Assembly: GCA_024401435.1 (NCBI GenBank)
Contig: JAKSLB010000001.1
Location: 178,280 to 242,279 of the forward strand
DNA length: 64,000 nucleotides
Reading direction: 5' to 3'
Source of the DNA: Paludibacteraceae bacterium
Lineage (GTDB): Bacteria > Bacteroidota > Bacteroidia > Bacteroidales > Paludibacteraceae
The notes beneath the pieces are model-generated. The model saw nothing but the letters and a program-made list of their open reading frames with translations. It was not told the DNA's origin and ran no database searches. Position 1 is the first letter of the stretch; each line of letters opens with the position of its first letter. The position numbers and the translations under genes are program-made. Of the stretch, positions 54,179-60,836 are shown piece by piece.

Positions 54179-56052
54179 AAAAAGTTCTTTTCTTTATAGC
54201 AGCCTCTCTGCTCTCATCTGTAGCAATGGCCGACCATGTTATGTATATCAAAGATAATCAATCACAAGTTCGTGAGGAGAAATGTGAAGATATAGATAGT
54301 ATTAAAAGCGTAAATGGTGTTGTTTCTCTTTATAAAACAAGCAAGACATACACATACGAAGCTAAAAACACAGAAATCACTTTCGAAGAAATCATCACTG
54401 CTTCTGATACTGTTTCTATCGTATATGGAAACGGAACCCCAACCATTATAAACCCATACAATGAAACCATTATGATTTCCACCAATGGAAATCATGTAAC
54501 CGTCAACTGCGCCAATCAGTTAAAAGACGTGGTATACGAATTGAAAGGGTCTACCAAAAATGGTTCTTTCACCATTGAGACGCCTCGTAAATTCACTCTA
54601 TTGTTAAACGATTTATACATGGAATCCGTCTCTGAAAATGCACCGATTCGCTCACTATCAGGTTCTACCATGACAGTCGTTTTAAAAGGTAACACCACTT
54701 TAGTAGATGCCGCAACCGACACTTGTAATGCTACTCTACGAAGCAAAGGTCAAATTGTATTTTCGAAAGAAGGAAACGGTAAACTTGAAGTGATTGGTAA
54801 TGCCAAACGTGCCATTCAAACAGGTGACTATCTTCAAATCGATGGAGGTACAATTGTGGCTACCGCTAAAAATGGAGATGTGATAAGAGCTAACGACTAC
54901 TTGGAAATGAATGGTGGTTCTTTAACGGTTAATGGTACTGGAATAGAAATTACTGCCGGATATGCTACCATCAATGGTGGTTCATTATCTATCGTTTCTA
55001 CCGAAACAGACTCTAAAGGATTGAAAATTGCCAAAGACCCTACTCTCGCTGGTAGTGCAACCAATGGTACTCTCACGATCAATGGAGGTGCTGTCAACAT
55101 TAATATCTCAGGTGATGGTAGCAAAGGTATTAAAGCAGAACATGATATTATCATGAAAGGTGGAACCTTAACAGGTACTGTCAATGGTTCATACATTATT
55201 GAAGAAATAGATGGCGAAGAAGACGTTTCTTATTCTGCGCTTGTGAAAGCAGACCGTAATCTTACGATCTCTGATGGAAAAGTCAGCATCGTTCTTAGTA
55301 AAGAAGCTCTCGGATCTCGTGCTTTAACCTCTGATAGTGGCATTTTTGTCAATGGAAATGCTATCATTGAAATCGAAGCTAACTGCAACGCTTATACGTA
55401 TGTAAGTTCTAAAGGAAAAGACAAACAGAAATTCGGTTATGGATTCAAAACAGATGGACCTATTAACTTTGGCGGTTTATGTTCTGTTACTGTTAACACC
55501 ACAACCAATGAGTACTCAGCTATCTGTGCCATCACAGAAGAGAATAACATAACATTAAGTGAAAAATGCCAAGTATTCTTCCAAGCGGCTTCTAATGCTG
55601 CTCTCAATTGTGACCGTGTTTCATTAAACGGAGGTTTGCTGATACTCTCTACGGGTAATTCATTCACTCCTGCTGGAGTAGCAAAAGTCACTCCTAATGG
55701 TGGTACCTACATCGGATTAGGTTCTAAGAACTCTACATTCATGGGAGGAACTTCACCTATCATAAGCGACACTAAACACACAATAGGTAATGCTATCAAT
55801 ATTAAAGACCTATCTGGCAATAGTATTTTCACCTACCAAAGTAAAGATATTAAAACAACATTAACATCAGGATATTTACAAATTTCCACTCCAAATTTGA
55901 AAACTGAAACATCTTACAGTTATTCAACAGGTGGTACTATTTCAGGTGGAACTTCTTTCCATGGTTACTATGAAGGTGCTACTTATACAGGTGGTACTTC
56001 ATCCAATTTCACCACTGGAACAGGTAGCCAAATTGTTAATATTAACAAATAA
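54175..56052 (+). CDS. Exported Cthe_2159-like carbohydrate-binding protein
   Basis: A 625-residue protein with a signal peptide (1-19). A short N-terminal part (DHVMYIKDNQSQVREEKCEDIDSI) has the same style as the neighbouring small protein. It is followed by the DUF4353/Cthe_2159 domain, a right-handed parallel beta-helix that binds acidic polysaccharides such as polygalacturonate. Typical are the repeated turns GDYLQIDGGTIVATAKNGD, NDYLEMNGGSLTVNG, GYATINGGSLSIVS, DSKGLKIA and GSKGIKAEHDIIMKGG. The C-terminal about 60 residues are Gly/Thr/Ser-rich (YSTGGTISGGTS), as is usual in this family. It is translationally coupled to the upstream T9SS protein. No sorting domain is visible in this one. 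Confidence 0.82.
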   Translation: MKKVLFFIAASLLSSVAMADHVMYIKDNQSQVREEKCEDIDSIKSVNGVVSLYKTSKTYTYEAKNTEITFEEIITASDTVSIVYGNGTPTIINPYNETIMISTNGNHVTVNCANQLKDVVYELKGSTKNGSFTIETPRKFTLLLNDLYMESVSENAPIRSLSGSTMTVVLKGNTTLVDAATDTCNATLRSKGQIVFSKEGNGKLEVIGNAKRAIQTGDYLQIDGGTIVATAKNGDVIRANDYLEMNGGSLTVNGTGIEITAGYATINGGSLSIVSTETDSKGLKIAKDPTLAGSATNGTLTINGGAVNINISGDGSKGIKAEHDIIMKGGTLTGTVNGSYIIEEIDGEEDVSYSALVKADRNLTISDGKVSIVLSKEALGSRALTSDSGIFVNGNAIIEIEANCNAYTYVSSKGKDKQKFGYGFKTDGPINFGGLCSVTVNTTTNEYSAICAITEENNITLSEKCQVFFQAASNAALNCDRVSLNGGLLILSTGNSFTPAGVAKVTPNGGTYIGLGSKNSTFMGGTSPIISDTKHTIGNAINIKDLSGNSIFTYQSKDIKTTLTSGYLQISTPNLKTETSYSYSTGGTISGGTSFHGYYEGATYTGGTSSNFTTGTGSQIVNINK

Positions 56053-56322
56053 TCTCACATAAATGTCATACTTCCACGTCTTCTTCAAGTGATTCATAGC
56101 ATCAATCACTATGATTTCAAACTTGAAGAAACGGGATGATGATAATATGCACGACATGTTCCGATGGGGAATGTGTCGTTTTTTTTCACTGTATTCTACC
56201 TTTACTCCCCTCTTTTATTTTATTATATTGCTGTCCGGTAAACCTTTTATATGTTTAATTTTTTGCAAAAAAAATGAATTATATAATTAATAATACATAA
56301 TAATCGCATTCTATGTTATGTG
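56053..56322. other. Intergenic region after the coupled gene pair
   Basis: This part holds the terminator at 56151-56186. Upstream of it CTTCTTCAAGT (around 56081) and ACTTGAAGAA (around 56121) could also pair. No gene is visible. Confidence 0.45.
56151..56186 (+). terminator. Terminator of the coupled gene pair
   Basis: ACGACATGTTCC (56151-56162) pairs imperfectly with GGGAATGTGTCGT (ending about 56179), followed by eight T. Confidence 0.75.
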
Positions 56323-56430
56323 CAACCCCTCTGGGGTTGTGTGGACGGGGATACAAATCCATTATTCTACCGATATGGAACCCCTATGGGGTTCTGTGAG
56401 ACGTAGAGACACAATATTTTACGTCTCTAC
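56323..56430. repeat. Cluster of three palindromic repeats
   Basis: CAACCCCTCTGGGGTTG (56323-56339), GAACCCCTATGGGGTTC (56378-56394) and GTAGAGAC...GTCTCTAC (56403-56410 with 56423-56430, with a partly symmetric interior) lie within 110 nt. Each is a perfect or near-perfect palindrome of a kind that recurs in intergenic regions of this phylum. No gene is present. Confidence 0.7.
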
Positions 56431-56797
56431 AAGGGGACGACGGTGCCCCATTTGCAAAAAAAAGCATATTGATTCAACTCTCGTTGTTCGATTAGGGACT
56501 TGTTTGCAAAAAAAGAATCCGCAACACCGTATTTAATGGCATTGCGGACTATTTTAGTATGTCTTTTTAAGTTTAGCGGACACCAATATAAAAAACAGGC
56601 AATAAAATGCAATAGAATTTAAAATCTTTATACATTTGAAATGTGTTTGTCCTGATTGTCCTTTCTTGCGAAAGAATGAATTTTTCGAGTATGGTTGGCG
56701 CAACTTCACAAAAACCAGATGAAGGTTAGAATTCGTTGTCAGACAAATTTTTTTCTTAGAAAGGTAACAAATTTTTTAATTTTAATAAACGTAATTT
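56431..56797. other. Intergenic region before the BspA-like gene
   Basis: An inverted repeat TCCGCAA (56518-56524) / TTGCGGA (56542-56548) and a weak -7 match TACATTTG (56631-56638) are the only recognisable elements. No gene is seen. Confidence 0.4.
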
Positions 56798-59572
56798 ATG
56801 GCAACTAAATTTTTACACAAAAGTTTGCTGAGGAACTGGATTCTGACAGCAGCAAGTCTCGCCTTTTCGCTGGAAGCGATGGCGGTGGATGATGTAACTA
56901 GAGATGGCGTTAAGTATTCCTTGGATGAAGCAAATCAAGAAGCTACTGTAACGGGTTTCGATGCGGAACTTCTCCCACCGGAGTTAAGTAAGGACACTAT
57001 TCAGGAAGGAGGGGTAACCTATAAGGTGACTAGTATCGGAGATGATGCTTTCCTGGATTGTTCCAGTCTAACATCAGTATCCTTCCCCAACGTGATTAGT
57101 ATCGGAAAATTTGCTTTTTATGATTGTATCAGACTAACATCAGTAGACTTCCCTAACGTGACTAGTATCGAAGATTATGCTTTCGAAAGATGTTCCAATC
57201 TAAGATCAGTATCCTTCCCCAACGTGATTAGTATCGGAAAATTTGCTTTTGATGATTGTCACAGTCTAACATCAGTAGACTTCCCTAACATGACTAGTAT
57301 CGGAGCTAATGCTTTTGGTGAATGTCACGGTCTAACATCAGTATCCTTCCCTAACGTGACTAGTATCGGAGCTAATGCTTTTTATTATTGTTCCAATCTA
57401 ACATCAGTATCCTTCCCTAACGTGACTAGTATCGGAGAATATGCTTTTTATGATTGTTATTACAATCTAACATCAGTAGACTTCCCCAAGGTGATTAGTA
57501 TCGGAGATGGAGCTTTCCAGGGTTGTTCCAATCTAACATCAGTATCCTTCCCCAACGTGACTAGTATCGGAGAATATGCTTTTTATTATTGTTCCAATCT
57601 AACATCAGTTTCCTTCCCCAACGTGATTAGTATCGGAGATGGAGCTTTCAATAATTGTGCTATAAAAACTATAACATTGAATCAGCCAGACCTTTTAATG
57701 GTAAATGCTGAAGTTTATGCAAATTTTGGAACGTTGAGTAATATTACTCTTTATGTTCCCGCAGAGGCTTTGCAGTCATACAAAGAAGACAAAAACTGGT
57801 CAAATTTAGGCTTTAAAGACATACAGCCGATAAACTGGTTTATTGCGGATGGTATCGTATATACCAAAATTGACAAAAACGCGGTAGAGGTGGCTGCTGG
57901 AAATTGCTATGAGGGTGAGTTGGAACTCCCTTCCACCGTAACGGATAAAGCAGGAAAGCAATACTCGGTAGTTAGTATCGGTGAACACGCTTTCTATAAG
58001 TGTGCAAAACTTACGGGTATCGAAATTCCAAACACGGTGACTTATATCGGAAAAGAAGCGTTTTATAACACAGGACTTACTTCAGTTGTCGTTCCTGCAA
58101 GTGTGACTGGAATGGGTGCGGAACCATTCCATTTCTGCCAAAGTCTTAAGACGGCTGAAATTTTAGCACCGATCGATACCCTTAATTGCACATTCTCAGA
58201 ATGTGAAAATCTCCAATCAGTCATACTTCCAGGCAGTCTGAAATGTTTTGGTTCTTATGCGTTCTTTAATTGTAAAAGTCTTGACTCTATAGTGATGAAA
58301 CAGTATAAACCTTCTTCGATAAAAGTCAGCACAGAAAACCCTTTCGGTACTAATAAAGGTTATGAAATGTTAGATGGAACAGTGTTGTATGTCCCTAATG
58401 GAACGAAAGGTGACTATGAGAGTAGCTCTTTGTACGGTCTATTCAAAAACATACAAGAATATACGCCTACGTACAAAGCTAAAATCTACAATGGAAGAGA
58501 TTATGAGCAGGGTTATGTGAGCATGAACGACAAACTATCCGACAACAACATCGCTGTTGTGGAGGAGTTGATATACGACCTTGATTTCGACATTACGCAA
58601 AGTGAAAACATTGTATGGATGACCGAAGCAAATCTATATAAGGCCAACACCATCCGTTTGGTCGATTCTTTGCCAGCATATTTCCCTGTCGGGTTCCTTG
58701 CGAATGAGATTTCCTACACTCGTACCCCTTCAATTTATAATGAGAAGGCTGAAGGAGCAACAGGCTGGGAGACACTTTACTTGCCATTCGCTGCTACGAC
58801 GGTGACGGCAGACGGTGACACTATCACTCCGTTCAACTATGGAGGAATGGAGAAAAAAGAGGAGAACATATCGGCAGGAAATGACTTCTGGGCAAAAGAA
58901 CCAGTCATGGATGTGGAAAACACATTGTATTTCTCCCATATCTCAGATGCAAAATTCGAGGCAGGAATGCCATACCTCATCTCTTTCCCTGGAGAAGGTT
59001 TCGGAAAGTACAGTCTGAACGACAAGGCAATCGTATTCTCGGGCTCTAACGTGAATGTTTCGGCTACAGACGATTTGTCTGCAGGAGTGAATTGCGGTCA
59101 ATACACCATGGCCGGCACCAGCATGGGATTGTCATCGTCTGAGGCTGAGGATTACTACTTGTTCATGGTTGAATACAATGAGTTCCAAAAGAAGGTAGGT
59201 GAGGGTGTTGTTCCTTTCCGCTGCTACGTGCAAAAAACGCCTTCAGAGGAAGGTTCTTCATCATCATCATCTTCTTCGTCATCATTGAAATCAAGTCGCG
59301 GAAATGTTGTTTTTGTTGGCAGCTACGAGGATTACATGGCTCAGCAGGATGACAATACCACGCTTCAAACAGATGCCAATGCAGATCAAGTTATCATATA
59401 CGCACAAGACAAGAACATCATTCTTGTTGCGAGTGAGTCGGGCGTGGCAACTGTCAGCAATCTCAACGGACAGGTCATCAAGTGTGTGAACTATCAGGAA
59501 GGATTGAACAATCTTGGAGAGTTTGCTCAGGGTGTTTATGTGATAAACGGCGTGAAAGTGATTGTAAAATAA
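56798..59572 (+). CDS. BspA-like leucine-rich repeat surface protein
   Basis: A 924-residue exported protein with a long signal region (1-29, ending SLEAMA). Residues about 76-290 are ten LRR_5 (BspA/TpLRR) units of 22-23 residues with the pattern VTSIGDxAFxxCSNLTSVSFPN. A second, more divergent LRR block (about 390-520) follows. The middle (about 550-800) is mixed and has no family I can name. A poly-serine linker (SSSSSSSSSS at about residue 826) precedes a C-terminal part whose last strands (VATVSNLNGQVIKCVNY ... LGEFAQGVYVINGVKVIVK) look like a T9SS-type sorting domain. BspA relatives bind fibronectin, fibrinogen or other cells. The codon choice of the second half is noticeably more GC-rich than neighbouring genes. 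It may be co-transcribed with the small peptide gene downstream. Confidence 0.85.
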   Translation: MATKFLHKSLLRNWILTAASLAFSLEAMAVDDVTRDGVKYSLDEANQEATVTGFDAELLPPELSKDTIQEGGVTYKVTSIGDDAFLDCSSLTSVSFPNVISIGKFAFYDCIRLTSVDFPNVTSIEDYAFERCSNLRSVSFPNVISIGKFAFDDCHSLTSVDFPNMTSIGANAFGECHGLTSVSFPNVTSIGANAFYYCSNLTSVSFPNVTSIGEYAFYDCYYNLTSVDFPKVISIGDGAFQGCSNLTSVSFPNVTSIGEYAFYYCSNLTSVSFPNVISIGDGAFNNCAIKTITLNQPDLLMVNAEVYANFGTLSNITLYVPAEALQSYKEDKNWSNLGFKDIQPINWFIADGIVYTKIDKNAVEVAAGNCYEGELELPSTVTDKAGKQYSVVSIGEHAFYKCAKLTGIEIPNTVTYIGKEAFYNTGLTSVVVPASVTGMGAEPFHFCQSLKTAEILAPIDTLNCTFSECENLQSVILPGSLKCFGSYAFFNCKSLDSIVMKQYKPSSIKVSTENPFGTNKGYEMLDGTVLYVPNGTKGDYESSSLYGLFKNIQEYTPTYKAKIYNGRDYEQGYVSMNDKLSDNNIAVVEELIYDLDFDITQSENIVWMTEANLYKANTIRLVDSLPAYFPVGFLANEISYTRTPSIYNEKAEGATGWETLYLPFAATTVTADGDTITPFNYGGMEKKEENISAGNDFWAKEPVMDVENTLYFSHISDAKFEAGMPYLISFPGEGFGKYSLNDKAIVFSGSNVNVSATDDLSAGVNCGQYTMAGTSMGLSSSEAEDYYLFMVEYNEFQKKVGEGVVPFRCYVQKTPSEEGSSSSSSSSSSLKSSRGNVVFVGSYEDYMAQQDDNTTLQTDANADQVIIYAQDKNIILVASESGVATVSNLNGQVIKCVNYQEGLNNLGEFAQGVYVINGVKVIVK
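57025..57660 (+). repeat. Nearly identical 66-69-nt LRR coding repeats
   Basis: Nine full units and a partial tenth. Eight are 66 nt and one is 69 nt. The segments for SIGxxAF and LTSVSFPN are almost identical in DNA between units, which points to recent duplication or gene conversion. Confidence 0.8.
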
Positions 59573-59684
59573 GAGCAGTATGGGGTGAATCTGTATTCAC
59601 TCCATATTATTCAATGGATAGATTTCAAAATCGCACAAAAGATTAAGAAATAACTGTTGTATAAAATTAATAATCGGGAGCTTG

Positions 59685-59702
59685 TAGAAGACCCCTTAAA
59701 TG
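59685..59702. repeat. Solo end of the MITE-like element
   Basis: TAGAAGACCCCTTAAATG matches the end of the element at 11182 and 45250 (AGAAGTCCCCTTAA) with one change. It sits just before the small peptide gene. Confidence 0.4.
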
Positions 59703-59710
59703 ATAAAAAT

Positions 59711-59845
59711 ATGGAAAGACAAATATTTGAAACTCCAGAAATGGAGATGATTGAGATTACGGTAAACGATGTTATTGCAACTAGTGGTGAAGGAGAAGGA
59801 CTGCAACCTGGTTGGGCACCGTTGATTCCTGGTGTGGAAGAATAA
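59711..59845 (+). CDS. 44-residue peptide, possible precursor
   Basis: A small ORF from ATG 59711 (an in-frame TTG lies at 59657 but adds an unlikely sequence). It begins MERQIFETPEMEMIEITVNDVIATSG and ends in a Gly/Pro-rich segment with one Trp (LQPGWAPLIPGVEE). The arrangement of an acidic, amphipathic N-terminal part, a TSG junction and a short variable C-terminal part is that of the many short Bacteroidetes peptides of unknown function, and it loosely resembles a peptide precursor. No modifying enzyme or exporter gene is nearby. A strong terminator (59869-59899) follows 24 nt after the stop, which supports it being a real transcript end. Confidence 0.5.
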   Translation: MERQIFETPEMEMIEITVNDVIATSGEGEGLQPGWAPLIPGVEE

Positions 59846-59868
59846 ATTCCTAATTCTAATAAGGTCAG

Positions 59869-59904
59869 AGGAGAATGTGACTATATGGCACATTCTCCTT
59901 TTTT
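59869..59904 (+). terminator. Terminator of the small peptide gene
   Basis: AGGAGAATGTG (59869-59879) pairs perfectly with CACATTCTCCT (59889-59899), followed by T6. Confidence 0.85.
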
Positions 59905-59961
59905 GCATCTTTATTGTAAAAAAAAGTCTGCTATAATTTAACGTGAGTTCGACGAAAACTT

Positions 59962-60306
59962 TCAAAACAAAGAGAGTTGATTATCAATGGTTTTCACAAT
60001 GTTGATACATGGTTTCTTCGGGAAAAAACAATAGGCAGCAATTCCACCTAACAGATTAACCACAAAATTGTCAAAAGATCGATGTCTTGAATGCTCAACC
60101 TGTGCAATATTCTTTAGTTCATCGTTCACTGTCTCAATGATAGCTCTGTGACGAAGAAGGACTTTGTCGGACACACTCATTAACGCACCCTTCATATTGT
60201 TCTTCAGCTTTGTTATCAACTGTATTCCGTCAACAAAAAGACGTTGAAAAAGATTTTTGCTTATATACCCCTTGTCTGCAACAAGTATTCTTTGGTTCTT
60301 ACACAC
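59962..60306 (-). pseudogene. IS982-family transposase, C-terminal remnant
   Basis: A 114-residue frame that matches the C-terminal third of IS982 transposases: ADKGYISKNLFQRLF, LITKLKNNMK, RAIIETVNDELKNI, QVEHSRHRSFDNF and CFFPKKPCIN. A complete protein has about 300 residues, so roughly the N-terminal two thirds, including the first catalytic acidic residues, are gone. The sequence breaks near 60306. Beyond the 3' end, TTTAACGTGAGTTCGACG (about 59937-59954) may be the remaining terminal repeat. The element is immobile by itself. Confidence 0.85.
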
Positions 60307-60309
60307 TCT

Positions 60310-60615
60310 AAGTGGTGTGTTATCAACTTATCTCATGAAGAACTATATACAAATGCAGGTGATATTTATCCGAACTACAATACTGAATATTATTCTGATT
60401 CTTACAAGAATTCAGTTAACTATTTCAACCTATCTATGACGAAGGAAAATGCTTTAAAATTATTGAATTGTAATATACCCGGATTGATGGAAGATGTTTA
60501 TAAATTAATGTACTGCGGCAAAACTGATTATGCAATGCACAATGCCGAAAATTATGCTCGATTTGTAAAAGAATTGTACAATGAATCATGCTATGATTTT
60601 AACTTCGATTCTTAG
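60310..60615 (+). pseudogene. Truncated gene next to the IS remnant
   Basis: An open frame that runs in from the IS remnant without its own plausible start and continues for about 100 residues (INLSHEELYTNAGDIYPNYN ... LMEDVYKLMYCGKTDYAMHN ... YNESCYDFNFDS). It looks like the real C-terminal end of a protein whose 5' part was lost with the IS rearrangement. I do not recognise the family. It is followed by a terminator at 60661, as expected of a former gene end. Confidence 0.55.
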
Positions 60616-60660
60616 TAAGTGCTATTTCCTTAAATCCCTTTGTCTATGCAGATGACAATC

Positions 60661-60689
60661 GTATGACATCAACATGGCATACCTTTTTT
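60661..60689 (+). terminator. Terminator after the truncated gene
   Basis: GTATGACAT (60661-60669) pairs with ATGGCATAC (60674-60682) with one mismatch, followed by CTTTTTTC. Confidence 0.6.
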
Positions 60690-60763
60690 CTACACTCCAA
60701 CTAATTTAATACTGCTATGACAAATAATCCTCTTTTCACCCGTCAATATTCGATTCAATTCAC

Positions 60764-60771
60764 TATCTTTG
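60764..60771 (+). promoter_or_regulatory. Putative hsdR promoter, -7 element
   Basis: TATCTTTG matches TAnnTTTG, 65 nt before the hsdR start. No -33 element is obvious. Confidence 0.4.
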
Positions 60772-60836
60772 AAATTTTAGATATGTGATGGTCTAGGTAT
60801 CCTATGCCATTGTGAAATAGAGAAAAATAGAACTGA

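Noticed and set aside
56427-56612. A 61-codon minus-strand ORF upstream of the BspA-like gene
   Set aside because: It overlaps the palindromes and an inverted repeat, and has no start context or recognisable domain.
59657-59710. A longer peptide from TTG 59657
   Set aside because: The added 18 residues overlap a solo repeat end, and the ATG at 59711 gives the usual N-terminus of such peptides.
59711-59845. Firm assignment as a RiPP precursor
   Set aside because: No modification enzyme, protease or exporter gene is in the neighbourhood, so only the peptide itself is reported.
60244-60330. A start at 60244 for the truncated gene
   Set aside because: This part is antisense to the IS982 remnant; only the portion after the junction looks like the original protein.
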